DNA of 64,000 nt, from positions 308,001-372,000 of the forward strand of contig OU612068.1 in NCBI GenBank assembly GCA_914767715.1. Reading direction: 5' to 3'. The notes under the pieces are model-generated. The model was given only the letters and a program-made list of their open reading frames with translations. It was not told the origin of the DNA and did not search any database. Made by a program: the position numbers and the translations under genes. Origin of the DNA: Membranipora membranacea (taxonomy: Eukaryota > Bryozoa > Gymnolaemata > Cheilostomatida > Membraniporidae). This document shows, in pieces, positions 1 to 11,600 of this stretch (position 1 is the first letter of the stretch; each line of letters starts with the position of its first letter).

Positions 1-354
1 CCTCTAGTGGAGCGCCTCTAGTGGAGCGCCTCTAGTGGAGCGCCTCTAGTGGAGCGCCTCTAGTGGAGCGCCTCTAGTGGAGCGCCTCTAGTGGAGCGCC
101 TCTAGTGGAGCGCCTCTAGTGGAGCGCCTCTAGTGGCGCGCCTCTAGTGGAGCGCCTCTAGTGGAGCGCCTCTAGTGGAGCGCCTCTAGTGGAGCGCCTC
201 TAGTGGAGCGCCTCTAGTGGAGCGCCTCTAGTGGAGCGCCTCTAGTGGAGCGCCTCTAGTGGAGCGCCTCTAGTGGAGCGCCTCTAGTGGAGCGCCTCTA
301 GTGGAGCGCCTCTAGTGGAGCGCCTCTAGTGGAGCGCCTCTAGTGGAGCGCCTC
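1..354. repeat. 14-bp minisatellite (window edge)
   Basis: About 25 near-identical head-to-tail copies of a 14-bp unit (CCTCTAGTGGAGCG) run from the first base of the window to about 354, with one substituted copy near 136. There are no unique spacers, so this is a simple satellite and not a CRISPR array. Its true length is unknown because it is cut by the window edge. Confidence 0.97.
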
Positions 355-2030
355 TTGGTTGACAGTAGAACATTGGTGATCATATCATTGCCACACTTCT
401 AAATCACCTCTATATTCTATTTTTTGTCATTTTCTTGCCAGACGACCTTGTAGCAACATCACTCCAATCTTAGGCTTATCCCCTCAGCCTATCCTATCGC
501 CTGACATGGCATAGTTCATGTATTCTGTGTCTGATTCGGTTTTATTTATTCAGTTTCACTGCTCACTTTACTCATATAGTTACATACTTATATATTTCTT
601 ATAGACGATCATGTATCGATGGTGACTAATAATGTTATCTAGATAATTCGATAAGCTGCCACCATAAAACATAATAAGCCTCCCCCTCCATAATAATTAC
701 AATAAATATTGGTTTTGTAGTGTGAATTGATTGACAACTGCACATGCACAAATTTATCTCTAATTTCGATACCTGATTTGTTGAATTACTGTTGGTTATA
801 TTGTGTTTAATATTCCCAGCTATTTAATATGCTGCTAAACAAACACTGAACTAAGCCCAAAATATTTAGGCAGTGAAGTGATTCTTTCAGAGCACCATTC
901 GAAAATATAAGCTCAGGGCTGCTTTAGAGACGGTCTATGTTGTTCCATTTTTTCCATATACCAGGATGACATAAAAGTTTTCTTGTTCCTTATCATCACT
1001 TTTATTGTTTCAATCAGAAAAATGTTAGCAGAATTGTATTAATATCCATCAGTATCTCAGTGTCAATGGTACACTATGGTGATACTATGGCTATATTCTT
1101 TTGTTACATAATACATATTATATCCATAAACGTCTTCCAATCCAAACTGCGAGGTGTCAGAGATAGATATGCATTGATGTCTAATATCCAGTCAAGACAC
1201 AGAGTGAGGATATGTTCTTCTAGCTAGCTTGACCACATTTGCTAATTTGACATCTGATTATTTTATGGCCATTACCGTCAGGTTTTACAAGCTACACTTC
1301 ACTAAAAATGACATGACATTATTCCGCATGCATCAGGTCAGCATGGCTCACAGGACAGCATGGCTCACAGGTATCATACAAACCTAAGCTTAGGTTTGCA
1401 TGTTACACAATAAACGTGCTGACCTGCAGTCACACACTGCACGTTGTGGGCTTTTACCCCCTGCATAGGAGTCAAAAATAAAAATTGTTGGATTCTATTT
1501 TAAAATTTCAATAAGGATTAATTTCTTGACTACTTGTCGACAGCTAATAAAACAAACATGAGCCGGGGTTGATTAAGGCAGTGCCCGTCTCAGGGTTGAT
1601 TACGGCAGTGCCCGTCTCAGACTCCACTTACTGCTTACTGTCCCACACTATAATCTTATGTACTAATTGAGCCTGGAATCAGCCTGAGCCGGCTATGTAT
1701 GTTAATTAACTTTGAGAGGCTTAAGTTTTGCTAAGAAGCCTTTATTATTACATGATAAGAGATTTATATCTCAATGCTGCCTTCAACGCTTGGCAGCATG
1801 TCTCTCTACTTTCCTTTTTTATATCACCAGATTTGATTGGCTGCTAATTTTGCACTGTACTGAGCTATTTTTGTCTCATTATTATGGTATATTATGTGAT
1901 GTTATGAAGTAGTCAGCGTTATTTAGAACTTATCTGGACTCAGACTCTGCTGCTATAGATAACCTGCCACCTTCCAGGTTAGCCCAGGCTAATCGTACCA
2001 TCCCTCATGACTGTCTCTAGTTCAGGATCG
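355..2030. other. AT-rich non-coding stretch
   Basis: No convincing exon was found here. Small items are an 18-bp perfect palindrome at about 1381-1398 (AAACCTAAGCTTAGGTTT), a doubled stretch at about 1565-1620 containing GGCAGTGCCCGTCTCAG, and a possible donor (GATCG then GTGAGT) at about 2030. That donor could end a non-coding first exon of the gene that follows. Confidence 0.5.
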
Positions 2031-2356
2031 GTGAGTTTGAATTGAGTTTTTTCTGTTTATTAGTTTCCTCTATTTGAGTGATGTCAGTATTTTCATGTCC
2101 TGCTCTTGATGACTCAATGACTATGACAAAAGGCCACTGAGAACCCTCTTAGTTTGACGAATCAAAGTTTGAAGCCAAATTTATTTGCTCCCGCAATCTT
2201 TTTCTCTATGATGATAGCTAGTTTGAAACATGCTGTTGAAGTTAGAGCAAGATTTAAGAGCTTTGCTCATTCCACTTCAACAACATGTTTTGGATATTTC
2301 ATTCTCTACAAAATGACCGAAGATCTGAGCATTTAATATTTGTTTATTTATAGAGT

Positions 2357-4237
2357 ATGAGTGATGCGATGCTCACTGTCTCACCGGCTCGCAGAACTCG
2401 AAAATTCAGTATCAAAACTCCACATGGCTCTCCGTCCCCTACTTGCAATCAAAAAGGATCACAGGGTTCTCCCTCACCCAGTCGCAGCAGTCACAACACA
2501 TGGCAGCATGGCATAGAGCTTAGATCACAGGCTAAATATGATGATAAGTATCTATCTGCTGATCAGCTGTGGGTTGATAATGCAGTCAAGGTAAGTTATA
2601 CAAGTCTCATATAAAATTATCTGTGATCTTTTTATGATTGCAGCTCCGATAGCGATGTAATCACAGCGAAATGGTGCAAGGTAAATACATCGATATAAGA
2701 AGCACTGCTTATAATCATTGATATTACTTATATGAAATATGTAGCTATAGAACAAGGAACAGGATTGTGATTGATAAAGAAATTCTACCAACATTTGAGC
2801 ACTTAAACTACTCCAATACCTTCGATCTGTTTCGAATCATTTCTGAAAAATTCACATCATTTCATAAAATCACCAAGCAAAGACACATCTATTACATGAC
2901 ATAACTAACGACTCATCACACATTATTCTTAACCTAGATCCAAATTTCGACAGTTTTTTCTAAATTAAATGCAATAAATTTGATTCCGCCATCCATGTTT
3001 CCAGAAACTGGCTTTTCTACCTCATTTCTTCTATAAAAAGACATTATGTTGTCAAATCAAATTGTTGTTGATAAGTTCACATTCGATTGACTCCAGTGAA
3101 TTTGTCAATTTTTTCTAGCTGAGTATCTCATATGTAGCTCGTAAAGAAGCAAAGTGTAAGAGAGATAATAAACTCAACAATAAAACCCAACAGCAGCAGA
3201 AAATGGAGGTATGTGGCGCAGAATAGCAGCTGCATTTACACTGCAGATTTTTCCGTCAGATTTTCCCAATAGATTTTTCTTTCGTATGGGCTGTCATCGA
3301 AACCAACTACAAATCTGTGTTTTATGTGATTGTCACAAAATCCAGATTGTTAGTTAAGAGCTGCAATCTGAGAACCGCAGTCTGATCACTCTAGTCAGAG
3401 AGCCACAGTCTTAGCTGCTGGCACACCGAAAAATGTCTTGCGTTGTTGTGGAGTTTATTTGTACATTCATAATTATCTTTTGAAGTGGGGAAGCACCAGT
3501 GATTTATTATTCATAGGTAGCTGCTGATTTCAAAAATTGTTACAATCCTTCAGTCACATATACATAAATATTCCAGTAATTGTTGTTGTTATTATTTTGA
3601 TTGTCTTATTGTTATTATTATAGAGAAGACGATCTACAGTAGCACAGTTAGACAGCCTACCTACAATAAAACATAGAAGAGGATCTTATCACAAACATCA
3701 CACTACGGTGAGCTCAATAATCACTGCAAAACTATCCAGTCAAAATATCACCAATAAAACCATGTGTATTGTCCTATGATTGAAACAAAACAGAGTCAAT
3801 TTAGGGTGCCTAAGCTTACTAATTCATCAGCAGCCTGCGAAAACACTTCTAACCAGAATTAAGTAGTCAATTATGGAACCTACTCAGTAAAAACCAAATG
3901 TCTACTAATAGTATTTTGATATTTTCAGACCAAAGATTCACAAGGATCAGATAAATCTAGATACAGCAGTACTCCAAATCTTAACTTTAGTACAAAACAG
4001 AAAGGCGCTCAGCAGGAATCATCCGTAAAACAGAAAATATCAGGCAGTGATGCGGATTTACTAACACTGTCTAAACTAGCCAAGAGGAGACAATCTGCAC
4101 CTGCTATAAACTTTCACCTGGATGTCTCAATCACCAGTGGTGACAATGTAGATAAAGATTTATCTCCCAAACTCAGGCATAACAGAGCCTTATTACCACC
4201 TATAGCAACCAGACCCCCCAATATGAGATACCTATAG
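2357..4237 (+). CDS. Unknown basic, Ser-rich protein, 4 exons
   Basis: I do not recognise this gene. Four exons join in frame, all in phase 0: 2357-2589, 3119-3208, 3624-3707 and 3929-4237, giving about 238 residues. Every junction has AG/GT signals. The ATG lies 3 nt after a good acceptor (TTTATAG at about 2347-2353), so a non-coding 5' exon is likely, possibly ending near 2030. The product is rich in Ser, Lys, Arg and Gln. It has SPSP-type repeats near the N-terminus, a short conserved-looking patch (DQLWVDNAVK) before intron 1 and a Gln run in exon 2. I see no signal peptide, membrane segment or known fold, so it may be largely disordered. The stop TAG at 4235-4237 lies inside a short tandem repeat, and an AATAAA occurs at 4350-4355. 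It is convergent with FOXRED2. Exon structure is fairly sure; function is unknown. Confidence 0.7.
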
Positions 4238-4335
4238 TCTAGACCTCACCGTGTGAGAAATATGAGATACCTATAGAGTCCAGACCCCCCCAATATGAGA
4301 TACCTATAGAGTCTAGACCTCCCCGTGTGAGAAAA
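4217..4335 (+). repeat. Tandem repeat over the stop codon of the unknown gene
   Basis: The last coding bases, ending AATATGAGATACCTATAG, are repeated about twice more downstream with intervening AGACCTC and CCGTGTGAG segments. The repeat therefore duplicates the C-terminal codons together with the stop. Confidence 0.8.
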
Positions 4336-4355
4336 TTGTACATAGTGTAAATAAA

Positions 4356-5091
4356 ATATCAAAGGTATTACCATACTCCAGTTTGTATAGCAACATTTCA
4401 TACATATTGAAACTACATATTTTTTGTTCCTTTCATTCCTCATATGATATTTGTTGATTTTGTTGTACAGGTATGATGTGTGATATATTTAAATGTTCCA
4501 CGAATAAAGACCATATGCATAAGGCGTAAATTACGAAGAACAAGATTTTCATCATAGCACATAGCGATGTAAGATAACAAAAATACCAAACTAAGAACTG
4601 CATTTCTATTCCCTTTTTATTATATTTGAATAGATGAGTACATATAAGATTCGGGATTAGGTTCAGGTTGAGCTATGTTGTCTGTATGATGTCCCTCAAT
4701 TCATTTACTGGATCCCACAGATAGAAGAGAAAAACAGATGAACAAAAATTCCTAAAACACGAGTACTGAATGAAATGGCCATTTATTTAGACAGTCTAGG
4801 TGGAACTACAGATTTAGTTTTAAAAAATATACTAGATTTCACTTAAAATGTGTCAGTATCAAGGGTTGTGTCCCCTTATTCAGCTGTTGGTACCATAGAG
4901 CAGGGAGAATGCACAGAGTGATTATATATATATAAATTATTATACATAATAACTCCATGGTTGGTACTCCGGGTTGTGTCTTCTTACTGAGCTGGAAGAC
5001 TTCTATAGATAATATATCTGACTGTGTATGACTAGATTAGAGCGTGTCGTGTGACTGATTCCAGTGGTGTATGCTTAGTGTAATCAGCTGA
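4356..5091. other. Intergenic between convergent genes
   Basis: This holds the 3' flanks of the unknown gene (+) and FOXRED2 (-). A second AATAAA occurs near 4503, with short TA runs at about 4922-4950. I see no further exon. Confidence 0.5.
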
Positions 5092-5606
5092 TTATGACAG
5101 CACAGATATCGCCTCGTTGTTTGTGAGATACTTGAGCTGACAGTCCAGCGGCAGAGTCTGATGAGTCATTGCTAACTCAAAACATTCAAAATCAAAGTGA
5201 GATCTCAGGTCAGTACCCAAACATGTCTCAAAGTATCTAAAAACATAACAACAATTATTCGTAACTACTTGTGCATTACTAATACTGGATACAGCATCAA
5301 GTGTGGGCTGTGGCAGCTACACACACATTATCAATGGGTAATTCATTATCCTAATACTCTAGTCATGATTATTGGTTTGTTTTGCTGTTAGAAGACGAAA
5401 TAAAGTCAGAAGGAACATCTGGTTTACCTTCTGGTGGGAAGTATGTGAGAAATCGGAGCATCAAACTCAGTAAGGAAATCCTCTACAATATGGTGAAGTC
5501 TGTCTGGTGTGGGGAGTACATCAGGGTATACAGAGTCTATCATCTCAGCTTCTGTAAGATAAACAGACAGACATACTGTGAGAGTAACCCCGGCGATATA
5601 CAAGAC

Positions 5607-5655
<49 letters not shown>

Positions 5656-8600
5656 TACAGCAGAGTTAGGCAGACTGAGACAGCGGACAGAAGAAAACGG
5701 CACATTCTTAAAAATAGCGATAATGATCAGTTTTTCTTGTCGCTGAACAATAAGCTATAGTAAAGCTCCGGTCCCTGTCTCATCTGGAGGCTGGTGTGTG
5801 TATAATTATATATACATATATAGATATGATTTAAGATAAGCGATTAGACATACCAGTGGGTGGGGTTTTATAATAGTAGAATGTTGGATGTAAGAAGTTA
5901 GACTCATGAGCCTCTGCTGGTTCTCCAGTAGCTCGGTTTGTTCTGAAGATGTCCTTTCCTGGTCCTGAGAAGTTCTTCCCATACTCAAATAACATGACTA
6001 CCATACGGTCGGCTTTGTGACCAGTGAACTTCTCCACGTCATATACAAGCTTGATAGGGTACTCCTCCAGTATGGTCACCTGCTGCTTATCACTATAACA
6101 GCAAGACACAAATCATAGACATCACAGACGTACAGAATCAGTGCCATAACCAAAACACAAATCATAGAGGGTACAGAATCGGTGGTCCTAACCAGACATT
6201 GTAATAAGCAATCGCAATCAGTCATTGGAATCATTACTTACTCATCAATGAGGAAAACATCCCCTAATACTCCAAACATCTGATATGTGCCTGATGCTTC
6301 ATTATTTCTCTTGATAGCAAAGTTCAGCATTTCTGTCCATGACATAGTGACGGAGGGCCATTTAACACCCTGATATTTCCACTCAAGAAGGTTAAACAGG
6401 GTCCGGGCTATAAGAAAATATATTGGCATGACATAAACTTGACTCTAATCACAAGAGAAATAACTAGTGAGCAGGCGGTCATCTTCTGTTTAACTATTCA
6501 GTAGACTCCATATGTGACGCATATCTCATAGTCATGGATTCAAAACACAATATTACAAAAACTTAAAATTTGAGTCACAACCATTAAAGTCAGCACAACT
6601 ATAGCAATCCATCATTTACCCTGATTCAACATGGAGAAATTCAATTTTTGGGACTTCAGGGTCTTCACTCACTAGTATATCTATAACCATGGATGAATCC
6701 GCCGGCAGATTGTCTGAAGTCTAATGAGTGAGTTGAGGTTCCAGCGAAGAACATATCATTGACTGTATGTGACTCAAAGTTGTGCTTAATATGAGGAAAC
6801 TTATTATAATGAGGGTTCGGCTTAGGATGGTCTCCAGTCCTACAAAATAATTATGAGAACAGTTACAAAAATGGGAAAAAGTCTTATTAACAGGCATGTG
6901 TGTTACAGGACATATTCATAGGTGTTTGGGGCTCGGGGATGTATGAATTAAGGAGAAAATGACCTGCAAAAAACATGCTGCTCCTCACAGGGAGCCACAA
7001 GGTCACATGGAGCCACAAGGTCGCATCCAAGGCAGGTATATAGAAGTATTTACAGAGTTCAGTAGTCTCCGAAGGCTTTTGTCTTCTTGACATTTAATCT
7101 CCTTACTCATTGAATCTACTTACTCTCATTGAATCTACGTACTCATTGAATCTACGTACTCATTGAATCTACTTACTCATTGAATATAGAAAAGTCATAT
7201 TTGAATCCCAGACATGATATAACTTCATCATATTCCTCCCTCAGAGCAAAATTATCATAATGGAAATCGTCAGAGAGGTTGAGTCTCAGACGACCCTCAG
7301 GTGTTTTGATAAGATTCATAAATGATACTGGTGCTTCCAGCAGCCCATCCAGAGATTTCAGCTGATAAGTATCCAGTAATCCGTTATTTACCGCCCTGAG
7401 AATACAAGAAACATAGAGTAGCAGGGGTAAGGAGTACTTAGTGATTACTCCAATGACAAGTCATTGGTGCTGGTTGGCTTTCAAAATAAGTCGGACAGCA
7501 TAATATACTGGCCAACTTATTTTACAGATAAAATACCAGCATGATGATTTATGAGCTTTTCCTCATATTATGAGGGAAAGCTCATAAATCATCATGGTAT
7601 CTTATCTGTGGGTCTAGCCTTGTCACCGGCTACTTTTTATGTTTTGGAAAAGCAAAAAAAAGTAGCAGCGTGACGAAGGCTTATATTTGCCATATCACTA
7701 ATCAGTACAATACCTAGAGCCTTGCAATACCTAGAGCCTTACAATACCTAGAGCCTTACAATACCTATAGCCTTGCAATACCTAGAGCCTTGCAATACCT
7801 AGAGCCTTGCAATACCTAGAGCCTTGCAATACCTAGAGCCTTGCAATACCTAGAGCCTTGCAATACCTAGAGCCTTGCAATACCTAGAGCCTTACAATAC
7901 CTAGAGCCCTACAATACCTAGAGCCCTACAATACCTAGAGCCTTGCAATACCTAGAGCCTTGCAATACCTAGAGCCTTGCAATACCTAGAGCCTTGCAAT
8001 ACCTAGAGCCTTGCAATACCTAGAGCCTTGCAATACCTAGAGCCTTACAATACCTAGAGCCCTACAATACCTAGAGCCTTGCAATACCTAGAGCCTTGCA
8101 ATACCTAGAGCCTTGCAATACCTAGAGCCTTGCAATACCTAGAGCCTTGCAATACCTAGAGCCTTGCAATACCTAGAGCCTTACAATACCTAGAGCCTTA
8201 CAATACCTAGAGCCTTACAATACCTAGAGCCTTACAATACCTAGAGCCTTACAATACCTAGAGCCTTGCAATACCTAGAGCCTTGCAATACCTAGAGCCT
8301 TGCAATACCTAGAGCCTTGCAATACCTAGAGCCTTGCAATACCTAGAGCCTTACAATACCTAGAGCCTTACAATACCTAGAGCCTTACAATGTCATACAC
8401 TTTGATTTATTACATACCCCATGGCCAAAACTAATACTTTAACTTTTAATCCCGTGATTTTTCAGACCTCATGTTGGGAAGTTGTTAAAACGTCCCTGTG
8501 TTGAGTTTCGCTGGTTGAATTTCCCACCATTCCATAATGTGCCCTGTTCACAGTTCAATGATAGTATAGCCAACAATTTTCTACTTTGGCTCCTCTTTCC

Positions 8601-11600
8601 TTTTCGTTTTTATAAATCCAGAAATAACAATCACTATGAGATCATGTTGCGATTTCGTAAGGATTTCGGGAGTAATCGCCCCATGGAAATTTTACAATGA
8701 ATGCAATCTCTTAGTATACATTCCACCTGTTTTGAAAAATCTTGCAATCAATTTGAAACCTCCATCTGCATTGACAAAAACATTCCTCCCTAAAATGACA
8801 CAACGCCATCGAATCAAGTTTTTGATTAGGTATTCATTTTCAGTAGCTCGGCAGCTTTCCAACAATATATGATATGTTGATATTCGGATCGGTCTTTGAC
8901 ATCACCTTAAAGTCACTTTCAGATTGTGACGAATGACTTTTTGGATGCGAATAGCTATACCGTGTTAATTCGCCACAATGCCTTCAAAGGGATTAGAGGC
9001 GGGAGACCAGGGTTCAAGTCCCGGCTGCGGCAGATGTTTTTCATGTTTTTTCCATCATGGGAATGGTTAGAATCCACTGGATTCTAACCATTCGAAATTG
9101 GTGTGAACCACAAGTTCGAAGCATGGAACCATAATGTTTGATGAATATTACTTACAGCACATGAGGGAATATGTTGCAGTGAAAAGTATTTGACAAGAAT
9201 TTACATTCATTGTAAAATTGACAGTTTTTATCTATGAAGCATGTTTGAAAGTACTACTTTTGATATCACAGTCAGTACAGTCATAGTACCTGAGATCCCC
9301 GACGTAGTGAGTTTCCCATGATAGTTTAACTCTGGATCTACCCATCATGTGTACAAGGTTAGTGGCCCCAAGGATACTGTCAGCCACCTCAAACGCTGAG
9401 TTACCTCTACCTGTGTGAAGGAGAGTTAGACATAACTAAAGATTCACAAAAAATCCACCGAGTGTCTGCCCTCACAGTTCACCGAGTGTCTGCCCTAACA
9501 GATTACCTCTCTAAGGGTACAGTATAGATGAGGTGATGAGACACTTACAGTTTTATCTTATATACCCACACGTTTGAATTCCATTTCTTATGTACAGAGG
9601 CTCAGGAGAATGACCAATCATGCATACTCTATGGCCTCTTATACACATCAGGCTTCGGATCCCCAACTAACTGAACAATACTTTTTGCAAACAACAGTGA
9701 TACCAGCATCAGTTTCAGGTAACCACAGGTATTTATATGTGGACTTTAATATGTCAGTGTGTCTGCTTCCATACCTAGAATGAGAACTGACTTTCCCTCG
9801 TAGTCATCAGGGTTCACGCTGATATCCCCGTACATTTTAACATATTCCATTCCTGGAAAGTTTTCCTTTTTTTCCTCAGAGTAACCAGTAGCCATAATCA
9901 CCACTCTGTAAAAAACAGATTGAGTGTTCACATGTCGCATCATCAATGAGGGGCAGATCCACAAACTCTAATAACTATCGGGCCAACTTATGAGTTTGTG
10001 AGTAAATCTAGGATCATATGCTGTCAACTTACCCGACAGACATAAACCTTACTAGATATATAATTGAGAATCAGTTGCTACAACCTCGGGTTTGAAATTA
10101 AAATTGCAGGGGCACATAATATCTAGATAGATTCTATTCTCATAAGACGAGAACATCACAGCAGGCAGATCAAGAATATATCATTATCAGGATAAATGAT
10201 AGACAGACTAAAAGTTACAGTTAAGGACTTAAAGGTTACAGCTAAGGACTTAAAGGCTACAGTTAAAGACTAGAAGGTTACAGTTAAGGACTTAAAGGCT
10301 ACAGTTAAAGACTAAAAGGTTACAGTTAAGGACTTAAAGGTTACAGTTTAAGACTAAACTCACTTGCACTGATGTACGTCGTTATTCTGATCCTGTATTT
10401 TGAACACATCACCCTGTATAGCTGGTGATGTTACGGAGGTGACTGTTGTGTTATATCTCACATTGATATTGTAATGATCTCTGAAATCTTCCAGGTAGTC
10501 CACTAATGTCTGCTTGGGAGGAAAGAATTCCTTAGAATATCTGAAAATATAAAGAAATATGAAAACGCCTGAAAATTTGTGAAAAAGGCAGTGTACAAAA
10601 TACACATTCAGGCTCAAACCTCTAACAAACCGTAATGCTCCTTCGAACTTGGTGTTGGTGATTTATATTATTTGATACCACGCAATCAAATGTATGACTT
10701 TAAGGATTTAAAGGTGTCCCATACTCAACTTCTTTGACCAATCTAACAGTACATGTTTCTCAGTAGCCAATGTCAGACTTATTAGAGTCTAAGTGGGTGA
10801 TCAAGATTCGTATTTCATGAGAATATAGATAAAGCTACTTGACAGTACTCCAAATTGATATCACTATTCTGAACTCTGTTATTATTGTTATTTTTAGGAA
10901 GCATTCACAATCAGAAAAGCAACAAGCGACTCGAATAAGACTATTTGGGTTGATGGCTCCGTATGACCATACAGGGAGGAGAGGAGGTAGAGGAATAGAT
11001 ATCTTACTTTGTCATACGTAGAGAAAGATTGTCAGTCAGTAGAGAGTTCCAGTCGTGTCTCATATTAAACTCATCGTTAGATTTACCCGTATATCTCTTA
11101 TTTATACTGATTAATCTACCGTGTCGGGGATACTTCACAAAGAAATTACCTGTAAATACGAGAAAGGACATTACCTGTAAATACTAGAATGGACATTACC
11201 TTTAAATACGAGAAAGGACATTACCTGTAAATACGAGAAAGGACATTACCTGTAAATACAAGAAAGGATATTACCTGTAAATGTGATAAGGGATATATGA
11301 GGAGTATTTGCGCCACGTCATTCTCACCCAGACCGAGGGTTATTGTCATATTTAACCTGCAATTGATTTCAGTTTCCTACCAGCATTTGCTCGTACTGTG
11401 TCTGTTTCTATACAGTGGATATCTCAACCATCATCGTTGTGCTATTTTGACATTTTTAATATGCCAGCTAATATTTATTATGTTGACACCTCTGTATATG
11501 TGCCCTATGGGTGACACCTAAGAGAACATGATCAATGATGATTTATTGGATTCAGTAGACAACCATTACTGATAAAATAAAAAAACTCAGAATAAAAATG

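Noticed and set aside
1712-1912. 66-codon ORF on plus strand
   Set aside because: No splice context, no coding character, high AT; likely chance.
2154-2336. 60-codon ORF upstream of the unknown gene
   Set aside because: Lies between a possible 5' exon and the acceptor at about 2353; looks like intron.
7713-8392. Possible CRISPR-like array
   Set aside because: Pure 17-bp head-to-tail units without spacers in an animal intron; a minisatellite.
8985-9035. tRNA gene on the plus strand
   Set aside because: Only a T-arm-like segment is present; no D-arm, anticodon arm or acceptor stem could be built.
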